The notes: a model not told the origin generated them from the sequence alone. Counted from the stretch's first letter, positions 36,173-45,144 are shown. The stretch is DNA of 64,000 nucleotides from an uncultured Collinsella sp. (GCA_900542825.1 UQOY01000002.1:124001-188000); one strand, 5' to 3'. Made by a program: numbers and translations.

Positions 36173-37135
36173 ATGACGGCGGAAACACCGTGCTCGGTCC
36201 TCTACAACGACATCCGATCGTTCGGCGGTCTCAAGCATCTCGAGATTGCGCGAATGCTCATTAACGGCAATTCGTATGCAGGCAGCACCCTGCTCGACAA
36301 ATGCTCTACCAACCGCTCGTACCTCACTCGCTACATCGTCCACCGCGAGCCCGATCAGTGTGCGCCAGGCATCTACAATGACCTTACCGTCTCCACGCTT
36401 AACCTTGCCGCCGCCATTAGTAACAAACTCGGCGGAGGCGAACGCGCCTATCGGGAAATATCCGAGCATTACAGCGGCCCGGCGGCCCAAGGCATGATGT
36501 CGATTCTCGCCGAGTATGACCTTGACGACCGCCTCTACGCCAATGCCTTGGGGCGTATCAACAGCTCCGATGACCACAGCCCCCGCGAAAAAAGTACGCT
36601 CTTCTTGATGCTCTTTGTGGCAACGGGTGCACTTGCCGATCCCGTTCAAGGCGTGGCCACCGTCGAGCGCTTTTGCGACAGCAAGACGGGCGGGCACTTT
36701 GGCACCACCGAAACTACCGTCGGACGTGGCTTTATGGGCAGCCTGGAGCAGCCGCGCACCGTTGCCCCCAACCTCGGTCTGCTCAGGACACATGCCGACA
36801 ACTGCGTCGACATGCAAATCCATCCCCTCACACGCGATCCGCGCGGCACCGTGATTGGTTCTTTGCCCAAAACCTCGCCCAGCATCACCGATGTGGGCGC
36901 CGACGCATCGCGCGAGCATCTTCGCATTTGGCTCGAGGGTGAGCACTGGTACGCCCAGGGCCTTGGATCGACCAACGGCACAGTGCTCGAATCGGGTGCA
37001 GGCGACGGCGATATCGTAATCGAGCCGCCCCGTGACCAACGAGAGCCCGGCAAAGTCTATCCCCCCGTGGAAATCGCCAACAGCGACAGACTTCATTTGG
37101 GTCTCTATACAACGTTTCTCGTTATTGTGGACTAG
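36173..37135 (+). CDS. FHA-domain protein with N-terminal helical domain
   Basis: 320 aa from the ATG at 36173, preceded by GGGGAGG; longer in-frame starts have no ribosome binding site. The first ~210 residues are mainly helical and of unknown family. The C-terminal ~95 residues form an FHA domain with SREHLRI and GSTNGTVL; the usual GR at its start reads IGS, so phosphothreonine binding may be altered. It is the second FHA protein of the locus and lies next to two kinase genes, so it probably reads one of them. Confidence 0.83.
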   Translation: MTAETPCSVLYNDIRSFGGLKHLEIARMLINGNSYAGSTLLDKCSTNRSYLTRYIVHREPDQCAPGIYNDLTVSTLNLAAAISNKLGGGERAYREISEHYSGPAAQGMMSILAEYDLDDRLYANALGRINSSDDHSPREKSTLFLMLFVATGALADPVQGVATVERFCDSKTGGHFGTTETTVGRGFMGSLEQPRTVAPNLGLLRTHADNCVDMQIHPLTRDPRGTVIGSLPKTSPSITDVGADASREHLRIWLEGEHWYAQGLGSTNGTVLESGAGDGDIVIEPPRDQREPGKVYPPVEIANSDRLHLGLYTTFLVIVD

Positions 37136-37304
37136 CGCGTAGAGACGTGGGAACAGGTGCCACTCGTCTTATATCATTTACGTTGCATGCTGCACTATAA
37201 ATAGCAATACGAGTCAGTTTATCGGCAAACACGTCTATCATGGGCTTTAATCGATAATCGCGTTCTCGGTGTGAGCACGCGGCCCCACCAAACGAAGGAA
37301 CGCC

Positions 37305-39389
37305 TTGGATACCACCAACACCGCGCCTGGCGACAAACTCATCCGTCTCGACACGTTCGATACCGCCGTGGCGGTCGACCCCAGTGCCGAGGATGATGCC
37401 AAGCGCCGGTTTATGACGCTTATTCTTCAGACGACACACCGCGACGGCGGCAATATCGGACACGTGCTTCGAGCGACCAACACGAGCGGCGAGGTCTTTG
37501 CCGTCAAGCTGCTCAAGGACAACGCCATCCTTTCCGGCCAAGCCCCCGATCGCTCCGCCGAGCAAGCGGCTGCGCACCTGGCCAACACCGCCGCGCTGTT
37601 CGAGGAGTACCGTCATCTGTGCACCGTCTCGCACCTGCGCGGATTTCCGCGCGTCTATGGCTATGGATCGTGCGAGGACGACCCGCTCATCCTCATGGAG
37701 TGGGTCGAGGGCACCTCGCTCAAGCAGGCGCTGCCCTTGCTTCCGCACGACGCCTCGGGCGGGCTAACCACCCAGATGGTGGCCGCCGTTGGAAACGCCG
37801 TGCTTCGCGCACTCCTGATGACCCAGGGACTCGTAAATCCGGTCGTCCATCGCGACCTGTCGCCCGCCAATATCATGTTCCGTACCACCAGTCGAACGCT
37901 CGAGCAGCAGATCGTCGATTGCTCCTTTGACCCCTGCCTCATCGACATGGGCTCCGCGACCATGGCCCTCGGCGACGACACGATCACCCGGCGCGCCGAC
38001 ATCTGGCGCTTTGCCACGCCCGCATACGCCGCGCCCGAGATGCTCACGCAGGATATCGAAGGCATCGCGGCCCTTCGCCGCTCGCCCGCCATCGACGTCT
38101 ATGCGCTTTCGAGCATTCTGTACCAGCTCTACAGCGGTCGCAAGCCGTTCGATGTGGAGTCGACGGGCGCCGCGGCAACCGGCTCGTTCTACCTCATAAA
38201 GACCAAGACCAAGCCGGCACCGCTCGAGCCGCGATGCAATGACGACGAGGCACTCGTCCAGATCATCATGAAAGGCATTTCAGTCGAGCAGTGCGATCGC
38301 CCTACCGAGCAGCAGATGCTCGAGGTGCTCTCGGCATACCTCACCGATGCCGAATCCGAGGGCCGCGAAGGCGCAGGAGACGAGGCCGCGATTGATATCG
38401 ATTCTGGCACGCACCTTAAGGTCGACGTCGCCGGCGAGCGCGCGCGAGAGATCCTGGAGCAGGCCCGGCACGATGCCATGACCCGCCGCCGCTTTATTAT
38501 CGGTGGCGTTGTCGCGGCCGTTGCGGGGCTCGGCGTTATCGGGGCGGCAACCCATGGCTTTGGCATCCCCGACTACCTGGACGGCATCCGCGGTTCGCTT
38601 GACGACTACACCTGGGATCAGCTGCAGGAGATTTCGCTCAAGATTAAGGCCGCCGAGACCCGTAGCGAGGCGCGCGAGATTGCCAAGCGCTACCATCTGC
38701 TCGATAACAACGGGCATATTCCCTATCCATGTACCAAGCGTGTCACGCTCACCAACGGGCTGCAGGTTGGCGCGCAGCTTGTGGGCATCCGCCACGACGA
38801 GCTTCTAGACGGGACGGGCAAGGCCGGACTGACGTTTATGTTCGATGCCGGCATTGCCGAGCGCGATGCCGCGGCCCAACCGTTGAGCGCCGGCTGGGCA
38901 GATTGCGAGCTGCGGGAATGGCTCGACGGCGACGGCCTTAAGCTGCTGCCCAACGAGTTGCGCGCACTCATTAAATCTGTCAAAAAGATCTCGAATAACG
39001 TTGGCGCCGCCAGAAGCGCATCGTGTCTGAGCGAGTTGCCCGCAACCCTTTGGCTGCCCGCCATGGTCGAGCTGTGCGGAGTGCAGCCGCCCGAGTCATT
39101 TGCCGAGGGCTTTCACTACCTGGCCGACATCTACAACGGCGAAGGCAAGGAGTACCAGCTGTTCCGCGAGCTCAAGGTAAGTCCGTATACCACGAACGAG
39201 ACGTTGGTTCGCCGGTGGAAGGGCAAGGACACCTGTTGGTGGGAACGAACGGCGAGTCCCGACACATCGGAGAGCGAAGGCGCACTCTATATGAACCGCG
39301 TGGGGCACGACGGCGACGTCTTTACGTACGCAACGCCTGCGGAAAAGCCAAACAAGCGAACCTGCGTGATCCCCGGATTCTGCATCTAG
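37305..39389 (+). CDS. Ser/Thr kinase with membrane helix and external DUF6273-like domain
   Basis: 694 aa; TTG start at 37305 behind GAAGGAACG. Kinase domain at about 40-345: Lys68 (FAVKLL), VHRDLSPANI (HRD 182-184), DMG (214-216) and YAAPEM. One membrane helix (about 397-418) leads to an external region with a helical stalk, then a domain of about 210 residues (480-694) with LREWLDGDG, TLWLPAMVE, a WW(E)R motif and a C-terminal VIPGFCI. This resembles DUF6273, found on surface proteins of Firmicutes and Coriobacteria. The plan is that of a transmembrane receptor kinase with the sensor outside and catalysis inside. It is close kin to the 415-aa kinase (both read LRGFP, MEWV, HRDLS, DMGSA). 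Confidence 0.88.
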   Translation: MDTTNTAPGDKLIRLDTFDTAVAVDPSAEDDAKRRFMTLILQTTHRDGGNIGHVLRATNTSGEVFAVKLLKDNAILSGQAPDRSAEQAAAHLANTAALFEEYRHLCTVSHLRGFPRVYGYGSCEDDPLILMEWVEGTSLKQALPLLPHDASGGLTTQMVAAVGNAVLRALLMTQGLVNPVVHRDLSPANIMFRTTSRTLEQQIVDCSFDPCLIDMGSATMALGDDTITRRADIWRFATPAYAAPEMLTQDIEGIAALRRSPAIDVYALSSILYQLYSGRKPFDVESTGAAATGSFYLIKTKTKPAPLEPRCNDDEALVQIIMKGISVEQCDRPTEQQMLEVLSAYLTDAESEGREGAGDEAAIDIDSGTHLKVDVAGERAREILEQARHDAMTRRRFIIGGVVAAVAGLGVIGAATHGFGIPDYLDGIRGSLDDYTWDQLQEISLKIKAAETRSEAREIAKRYHLLDNNGHIPYPCTKRVTLTNGLQVGAQLVGIRHDELLDGTGKAGLTFMFDAGIAERDAAAQPLSAGWADCELREWLDGDGLKLLPNELRALIKSVKKISNNVGAARSASCLSELPATLWLPAMVELCGVQPPESFAEGFHYLADIYNGEGKEYQLFRELKVSPYTTNETLVRRWKGKDTCWWERTASPDTSESEGALYMNRVGHDGDVFTYATPAEKPNKRTCVIPGFCI

Positions 39390-39431
39390 GCAGCGGGCAT
39401 CTTGCCGTGACGGGACCCCTCCCCGGCAATT

Positions 39432-39810
39432 GTCTCGATCTGTAACACTAGCTCGGCAGATACAGGTCTAGATGTTACAGAACGAGACAAAACCCCAGCC
39501 CCGCGAGACAACATCTCAATCTGTAACAGTAAGGGGTTAAAAACCTCTCTAGATGTTACAGATCAAGACATTTGAGTTGACCGCGGGCAGTCTGTCTCGA
39601 TCTGTAACAGTTAGAGGTCATTTTCCCTGCCAGATGTTACAGATTGAGACATTGAGTTTCCTGCCAACTGTTTGTCTTGATCTGTAACAAATACTCGGTA
39701 AAACGGGGTCTAGTTGTTACAGATCGAGACGTTAGTTTTCGGCTGAAATATTTGTCTAAATCTGTAACAGCTATGGTTCAAAAACCGGTCCAGATGTTAC
39801 AGATTGAGAT
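39432..39810. repeat. Palindrome array B: five 57-nt units
   Basis: Units start at 39432, 39513, 39594, 39674 and 39754, each exactly 57 nt, period 80-81. Arms match the GTCTCGATCTGTAACA consensus; the CG dinucleotide varies to CA, TG or AA. It is the longest array in the window and fills most of the 572-base gap between the receptor kinase and copA. A decayed arm may follow near 39847. Confidence 0.95.
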
Positions 39811-39883
39811 GATTGGTTGGGATGGTCCATCGGCCAACCAACTACCCTCATCTGTAGCGAGATGTCATACATTTATTCTGTAC

Positions 39884-39914
39884 TAGACACCCCCAGGGGG
39901 TATGGGTGTATAGT
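39884..39914 (+). promoter_or_regulatory. copA promoter with CsoR-type operator
   Basis: TAGACA (39884-39889) and TATAGT (39909-39914) are 19 bases apart. The spacer holds CCCCCAGGGGG, itself inside the wider dyad ACACCC ... GGGTGT. GC-tract dyads like this are typical CsoR targets, and a CsoR homologue is encoded 3 kb downstream. Copper should release the repressor. Confidence 0.7.
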
Positions 39915-39961
39915 ATCAGCAGGTTAACAATTCCAACACCGAACTACAGAAAGGAGGAGCC

Positions 39962-42316
39962 ATGGCTCAAGATAAGTTCGACGTGGGCGGCATGACATGC
40001 GCCGCCTGCCAGGCGCACGTAGACCGCGCCGTGAGCAAACTCGACGGCGTCCAAAGCGTCGCGGTCAACCTGCTCGCCGGTTCCATGATGGTCGACTATG
40101 ACCCTGCGCAGGTCTCCCCCGACGATATCTGCACCGCCGTCGACCGCGCGGGCTACTCGGCCTCACCCGTCGGTGCGGGCACCGGTGCCGCCGGCTCAAA
40201 CAGCAGCGCGCAAGCTAGGTCCGGCGCCACCCATATGGAGTCGCCCACCAAAAAGCTAGAGGCCCCTGCCTCCGCTATGCGCACCCGTCTCATCGTCTCG
40301 ATCGTATTCCTCATCCCATTGTTCTACATAGGCATGGGGCACATGCTCGGCTGGCCGCTGCCCGGCGTCTTCACCGACCACACCCACAGCATGACACTCG
40401 CCCTCACCGAGCTCGTCCTGCTCATCCCCATCGTCTATGTCAACGACGCCTACTTTATCAACGGGTTTAAATCGCTCGCGCACGGCGCGCCTACCATGGA
40501 CGCCCTTATTGCCGTGGGCGCCACCGCCTCCATCGCCTGGTCGCTCTACGCCATGTTCATCATGGCCGACCAGTTAGCCGCGGGTCAGGTACACGAGGCC
40601 ATGATGACAGGCATGGACAATCTGTATTTTGAGAGCGCAGGCACGATCCTGTCGCTCGTCACCGTGGGCAAATACCTCGAGACGCGCAGCAAGTCCAAAA
40701 CCGGCGGCGCCATCGAGGCGCTGATCGACCTGGCGCCCAAGACTGCGACCGTCGTGGCAGAGGACGGCACCGAGACCACCGTCGACGTCGACAGCATCCT
40801 TCCCGGCCAGGTCTTGCGCGTGCGCCCCGGCGAGTCCATCCCCGTCGATGGCGTGGTGCTCGAAGGCAGCTCGGCCGTGGACGAGAGTGCGCTCACCGGC
40901 GAGTCCATCCCCGTGGAAAAGACCGCCGGCGACACCGTCAACGCCGCCACCGTCAACCGCACCGGCTCGTTTACCTTCCGCGCCACGCGTGTGGGTGCCG
41001 AGACATCGCTCGCCAAGATTATCCAGCTCGTCGAGGACGCCAACGCCACCAAGGCGCCTATCGCCCGCCTGGCCGACAAGGTCGCCGGTGTGTTTGTGCC
41101 CGTGGTGTTTGTGATCTCGGTCGTGACCTTTGCGGTGTGGATGGCACTGACTGGCAGCATCAACGAGGCGCTCACCTCCGCCGTGGCCGTGCTGGTGATC
41201 AGCTGTCCGTGCGCATTGGGCCTGGCAACGCCCGTCGCCATTATGGTGGGCACCGGCAAGGGCGCCGAGATGGGTATTCTGTTTAAGAGCGCCGAGGCGC
41301 TGGAGAACCTGCGCAGCGTGGGCACCGTGGTGCTCGATAAGACGGGCACGGTCACCCGCGGCAAGCCTGCCGTGACCGATATCGTGGCAACCACGCGCGC
41401 TGACGGCTCGCCCGCCATGAGCGAAAAGGCGCTGCTCAAGCTGGCCGCCGCGTTGGAGCGCTCAAGCGAGCACCCGCTGGCCGAGGCGATTATGGCCGAG
41501 TGCGAGGCGCGCGGAATTGTCGCGCGCATGGTCGAGGACTTTGCCGCCGTGCCCGGTCGTGGCGTTACGGCGCGCGAGGGGCAAAACGTCATTGCAGCCG
41601 GCAACGCACGCCTGATGGACGAGCTAGGCGCGAAGGTGCCCGCCGACCTTGCCGAACAGTTCGCCGCCGAGGGCAAGACGCCACTGTTCTTTGCCAAGAA
41701 CGGCGAGCTCGTCGGTACCATCGCCGTGGCTGACGAGGTCAAAGAAACGAGTGCCGAGGCAATCGCCGCGCTCCGCAAGCTCGGCGTCGACGTGCGCATG
41801 CTCACCGGCGACAACCGCGTGACGGCCGAGGCCATCGCCCGCCGCGTGGGGCTGAACAGCAAGCAGGTCATCGCCGACGTCCTCCCCGCCGACAAGGAAC
41901 GCCACGTGCGCGAACTGCAGGATGCGGACGGCAAGGTCGCCATGGTGGGCGACGGCATTAACGACTCCCCCGCCCTGGCGCGCGCCGACGTGGGCCTTGC
42001 GATCGGCACCGGCGCCGATATCGCCAAAGAAGGGGCAGATATAGTGCTCATGCGCAGCGACCTCATGGACGTCGCCCGGGCCATCGAGCTTTCGCGCGCC
42101 ACGATCCGCAACATCAAGCAGGACCTGTTCTGGGCACTGTTCTACAACGGCATCGGCATTCCGCTCGCCGCGGGCGTGTTCTTCCCGCTCACCGGATGGC
42201 AGCTCTCGCCGATGTTTGGCGCCGCGGCCATGAGCCTGTCGAGCGTCTGCGTCGTGTCCAATGCACTGCGCCTAAAATCCTTTAAGCCTAAAGTGGCAAA
42301 ATGGGCTCACCATTAA
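39962..42316 (+). CDS. copA: Cu(I)-exporting P1B-type ATPase
   Basis: 784 aa; ATG at 39962 behind AAGGAGG. One N-terminal heavy-metal domain (GGMTCAACQAHV, about 7-18), a His/Ser-rich linker, then eight membrane helices with the Cu(I) site SCPCALG, phosphorylation motif DKTGT, HP motif SSEHPLAEA and GDGINDSPAL. It exports cytosolic Cu(I) using ATP. It heads a copper-resistance cluster with copZ and csoR on the same strand, behind a predicted CsoR operator. Confidence 0.95.
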   Translation: MAQDKFDVGGMTCAACQAHVDRAVSKLDGVQSVAVNLLAGSMMVDYDPAQVSPDDICTAVDRAGYSASPVGAGTGAAGSNSSAQARSGATHMESPTKKLEAPASAMRTRLIVSIVFLIPLFYIGMGHMLGWPLPGVFTDHTHSMTLALTELVLLIPIVYVNDAYFINGFKSLAHGAPTMDALIAVGATASIAWSLYAMFIMADQLAAGQVHEAMMTGMDNLYFESAGTILSLVTVGKYLETRSKSKTGGAIEALIDLAPKTATVVAEDGTETTVDVDSILPGQVLRVRPGESIPVDGVVLEGSSAVDESALTGESIPVEKTAGDTVNAATVNRTGSFTFRATRVGAETSLAKIIQLVEDANATKAPIARLADKVAGVFVPVVFVISVVTFAVWMALTGSINEALTSAVAVLVISCPCALGLATPVAIMVGTGKGAEMGILFKSAEALENLRSVGTVVLDKTGTVTRGKPAVTDIVATTRADGSPAMSEKALLKLAAALERSSEHPLAEAIMAECEARGIVARMVEDFAAVPGRGVTAREGQNVIAAGNARLMDELGAKVPADLAEQFAAEGKTPLFFAKNGELVGTIAVADEVKETSAEAIAALRKLGVDVRMLTGDNRVTAEAIARRVGLNSKQVIADVLPADKERHVRELQDADGKVAMVGDGINDSPALARADVGLAIGTGADIAKEGADIVLMRSDLMDVARAIELSRATIRNIKQDLFWALFYNGIGIPLAAGVFFPLTGWQLSPMFGAAAMSLSSVCVVSNALRLKSFKPKVAKWAHH

Positions 42317-42330
42317 GTCCATTTAGAACG

Positions 42331-42429
42331 GGTTTTCCAGGTGCCCGAGATTGACCTGAAAGAGGAGCGACGCGTACTTTGGTACGCGAGCGACGGTTTG
42401 AAGGTCAAGGTCGGGTGCCTGGGAAAGCC
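42331..42429 (+). other. Long imperfect hairpin between copA and copZ
   Basis: The outer arms (CCAGGTGCCCGA ... and ... TCGGGTGCCTGG) and the inner arms (GACGCGTAC and GTACGCGAGC) make an imperfect stem spanning about 99 bases with a TTTG tip. It has no T-tract. It could be an intergenic repeat or an RNA element tuning copZ relative to copA. Confidence 0.55.
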
Positions 42430-42451
42430 GACACAACAGAGAGGAATACCC

Positions 42452-42673
42452 ATGCGTTACACAATTAAGACTTCCGGCCTTATGTGCGGCCACTGCGACG
42501 CTACTGTCGAGACGGCACTGCTCAACGTTGCCGGCGTGACCGATGCCGATGCCGACCACGAGACCCAGACCGTCCAGGTGGAGTGCGCCGACACCGTGAC
42601 CGCCGAGCAGCTCGCCGCCGCCGTCGAGGCCGCGGGCGAGAAGTTCCACGCCCTGTCCGTGACCGCCGCGTAG
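42452..42673 (+). CDS. copZ: Copper chaperone, heavy-metal-associated domain
   Basis: 73 aa from the ATG at 42452, behind AGAGAGGAA. A single HMA ferredoxin-like fold with the metal-binding loop LMCGHCDA (CxxC). It should carry Cu(I) in the cytosol to CopA or to CsoR. It lies between copA and csoR on the same strand. Confidence 0.9.
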   Translation: MRYTIKTSGLMCGHCDATVETALLNVAGVTDADADHETQTVQVECADTVTAEQLAAAVEAAGEKFHALSVTAA

Positions 42674-42699
42674 CAGACGCTGCCTACTCAATCCTCAGA

Positions 42700-42766
42700 A
42701 GTTGCGGTGAAATAGTTCCTGTTTTAGCGCTCCAAGCCCTCAATCAAGAACTATTTCACCGCAACT
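42700..42766. repeat. 67-nt inverted repeat, AGTTGCGGTGAAATA family, copy 2
   Basis: Same length and arms as the copies at 6627 and 58084; here the pairing arms extend to AGTTGCGGTGAAATAGTTC and GAACTATTTCACCGCAACT, a nearly perfect stem. Lies between copZ and csoR. Confidence 0.82.
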
Positions 42767-42808
42767 GACGGGGGCATCCGGAAGATCGACCAGAAACGAG
42801 GACCCGCT

Positions 42809-43081
42809 ATGATGGCAGACCATAAATCGGTGACCCGTATGCTCAAGACGGCACGCGGTCAGATCGACGGCATCCTGCGGATGGTCGAGGAGGACCGCTA
42901 CTGCGTCGATATTTCCACGCAGCTCATGGCAACGCAGGCGCTCCTCGCGCGAATTAACGCCGATGTGCTCAAGGCTCACATCGAGGGCTGCGTCGCCTCG
43001 GCCATCGAATCGGGCGACGAGGAACTCAAGGCCGCCAAGCTCGCCGAGATCGAACGCGTCGTCGACAAGCTCGCCAAGTAA
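42809..43081 (+). CDS. csoR: CsoR-family copper-sensing repressor
   Basis: 90 aa; ATG at 42809. The four-helix DUF156 fold is recognisable from RMLKTARGQIDGILRM. The metal ligands Cys (RYCVDI), His and Cys (KAHIEGC) fit the CsoR C-H-C pattern. Apo-CsoR binds GC-tract dyads and Cu(I) releases it, so it should repress the copA promoter at 39884-39914 and close a feedback loop within this cluster. Confidence 0.92.
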   Translation: MMADHKSVTRMLKTARGQIDGILRMVEEDRYCVDISTQLMATQALLARINADVLKAHIEGCVASAIESGDEELKAAKLAEIERVVDKLAK

Positions 43082-43147
43082 TTGGTGCATTGGGGACAGG
43101 TACGTTGCGCCACCTTGGTGCAGATTTACCTGTCCCCCTTGCACCAA
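43082..43147. repeat. 66-nt palindromic intergenic repeat (TTGGTGCA ... TGCACCAA)
   Basis: TTGGTGCATTGGGGACAGGTA and TACCTGTCCCCCTTGCACCAA pair almost completely. The repeat begins directly after the csoR stop codon. A partial copy lies at 6701-6734. It may double as a terminator-like hairpin for csoR. Confidence 0.75.
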
Positions 43148-43192
43148 AAGGGGTATAAAGGCGTGCAGCATATCGAACGAAAGGCAATTTGC

Positions 43193-43666
43193 ATGAATGA
43201 CTTTATGAAGGGTCGCAATGGCGCCGATGAACTCACCATCGTGATGGGTTTTGCCGGCATCGTCATCGCGATGATCGGATCGATAGCCCGCATCCAGTGG
43301 CTCAGCTGGATCGCCATCGCCGTAATCGTACTCGGCGTGCTGCGCGGTCTGTCAAAAAACATCGACGCGCGTCGTAAGGAGAACACGGCCTTTGTCGCCG
43401 CGACCGCAAACGTCCCCGGCCTAGGCAAGTTCGTCGCCAGCTTGGGCGGCGGGACTGCAGCTGCCAACGCCTCGCGTGCAGCCGGCACCAGCAAGGAAGA
43501 CTTTGAGCGCGCCAAGCGAACGGCCAAGAAGATGTGGAAGGGCCGCAAGACCACGGCCTACCTCAAGTGCCCCAACTGCGGCCAGATGCTCTCCGTCCCC
43601 AAGGGCAAGGGCAAGATCCGCGTCACCTGCCCCAAGTGCCACGCCAAGATGGAAACGCGCTCCTAG
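43193..43666 (+). CDS. Small membrane protein with C-terminal zinc ribbon
   Basis: 157 aa from the ATG at 43193. Two adjacent membrane helices (about 14-34 and 37-52), a polar linker, then a zinc ribbon with CPNCG and CPKCH. Of the kind often annotated as zinc-ribbon membrane protein in Coriobacteria. Role unknown; no sign that it belongs to the copper operon beyond strand and position. Confidence 0.75.
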   Translation: MNDFMKGRNGADELTIVMGFAGIVIAMIGSIARIQWLSWIAIAVIVLGVLRGLSKNIDARRKENTAFVAATANVPGLGKFVASLGGGTAAANASRAAGTSKEDFERAKRTAKKMWKGRKTTAYLKCPNCGQMLSVPKGKGKIRVTCPKCHAKMETRS

Positions 43667-43688
43667 CCGCTACACCATAGGACAAAAT

Positions 43689-43725
43689 AAAAGCCGAGGC
43701 CTCGCACTGGGACCTCGGCTTTTTT
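43689..43725. terminator. Terminator between convergent genes
   Basis: AAAAGCCGAGG pairs with CCTCGGCTTTT around a 14-base loop; the plus strand continues with TTTTTT, and the minus strand also has a T-rich side. It serves the zinc-ribbon gene and probably the amidohydrolase gene. Confidence 0.87.
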
Positions 43726-43773
43726 GATTATGACAAAGGGATTGCCCCTTTGTCGCATCGCCATATCGCGCGC

Positions 43774-45144
43774 TTACGCCACGCCGTCGCGGGCGAGTTC
43801 CTCGGCCAGCGCCTCGGCCGGCATGGCCATAATCGTGTCGAGCTCGGCGTCCACCTCGGGAATATGTTTCACCTTGAGCTTGCGCACCAGATCACCGCGA
43901 CACATCACGTGCATCGGCTCACGCAGAGCGCACAGATCATCGAGCGGGTTCTCGCGCGTCACCAGGATATCAGCGGCCTTACCGCACTCGATTGTGCCGG
44001 TCTCGCCGCCCAGCCCCAGCAGCTCGGCATTGACCTGCGTGGCCGTGTGCAGTGCAAAGGCATTGCTCACTTTGACGTACTTGGCAAAGTAGGCCACCTC
44101 GCGCCACATGTCGTACTGCGTCACGAACGGGCAGCTCGAGTCCGTGCCCAGGCCCACCTTGATACCGGCTTCCAGCGCCGCACGAGCACTTTCGATAATG
44201 CCCGAGCACACGATGTCGCCGTTCTTCTTTTGCGTGTCAGTCGAATGAGTCTTTTCCGGATCGAGCAATACAAACGGCAGCGCCGGGCTGATGGTGCAGG
44301 TCGCACTCGGCGCACGCCCCTCGAGCTGCGTACCCGCGGCGCCGCGGTACAGCTCCAGGATCTCGGGCGTCAACGGAGCGCCGTGCTCAATCGTGTCAAC
44401 GCCGGCCTCAAGCGCGGACTTCACGCCCTCGGTACTCTCGACATGAGCCATGACCGGAAGGCCAACCTCGTGCGCCGCCTTGCACGCCGCTGCGGCAACC
44501 TCCACCGGCATACGCAGCACGCCCGGCTCGCCCACCTCAGTCGCGTCGAACACGCCACCTGTCACGAACAGTTTAATGACGTCGGCACCGCGAGCATACA
44601 GGTCGCGCACCTGCTCGGCCGCTTCGGCGGGACCGTTTGCCACCTGGGCGAACAAGCCTGCACCATGGCCACCCGACACCGTGACGCCCGTTCCCGGCGC
44701 CACCAGGCGAGGACCCTGATACTTGCCGGCATCGATAGCATCGCGCACGGCAAGATCGGCAAACAGCGGGTCGCCCGCGCCGCGCACCGTAGTCACGCCA
44801 CTTGCCAGCTGCTGTTGGGCGCTGCCCTTAAGAATGTGTCGCACGATGGCGCGCCCCACGGGATTATCGAGCTTTTTCATCAGCGCGCCCGCATCGCCCG
44901 CCGAAACCGGCTTGCCCGAGCCGCACAGATGCACATGCATATTGATGAGGCCTGGCATGAGATACGCCCCTGCCAGGTCGATAACCTCGGCACCTGCAGG
45001 CGCCTGTGCCACAGCACTCGGCCCCATCCACGTGATGAGACCGCGCTCAACGGCCACGGCCATGTCGGGCTGCGGCTCCATATGTTCCGAACCATCCAGG
45101 ACGGTCGCATTGATAAACAACGTGGAACGATCGGCAGACGCCAT
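43774..45144 (-). CDS. Metal-dependent amidohydrolase, imidazolonepropionase/Xaa-Pro dipeptidase-like
   Basis: 456 aa from the ATG at 45144, behind GAGGGAGGAG; an earlier in-frame start at 45177 lacks this. TIM-barrel amidohydrolase with metal ligands in order: HVH (INMHVHL), a bridging Lys in VIKLFVTGG, His in MAHVES, His in TIEHGA and Asp in GTDSS. This set fits a binuclear enzyme that hydrolyses cyclic amides or dipeptides. No operon partner; array C lies in its upstream region. Confidence 0.85.
   Translation of the reverse strand: MASADRSTLFINATVLDGSEHMEPQPDMAVAVERGLITWMGPSAVAQAPAGAEVIDLAGAYLMPGLINMHVHLCGSGKPVSAGDAGALMKKLDNPVGRAIVRHILKGSAQQQLASGVTTVRGAGDPLFADLAVRDAIDAGKYQGPRLVAPGTGVTVSGGHGAGLFAQVANGPAEAAEQVRDLYARGADVIKLFVTGGVFDATEVGEPGVLRMPVEVAAAACKAAHEVGLPVMAHVESTEGVKSALEAGVDTIEHGAPLTPEILELYRGAAGTQLEGRAPSATCTISPALPFVLLDPEKTHSTDTQKKNGDIVCSGIIESARAALEAGIKVGLGTDSSCPFVTQYDMWREVAYFAKYVKVSNAFALHTATQVNAELLGLGGETGTIECGKAADILVTRENPLDDLCALREPMHVMCRGDLVRKLKVKHIPEVDAELDTIMAMPAEALAEELARDGVA

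Noticed and set aside
11198..39389. Type VI secretion or contractile injection system, suggested by kinase, phosphatase, FHA and ClpV-like genes
   Set aside because: No sheath, tube, baseplate, VgrG, IcmF or DotU-like genes are present, and the AAA+ protein lacks a ClpV N-domain.
10388..39389. Prophage or integrative element
   Set aside because: No integrase, terminase, capsid, relaxase or bounding direct repeats seen, and no tRNA at the edges of the locus.
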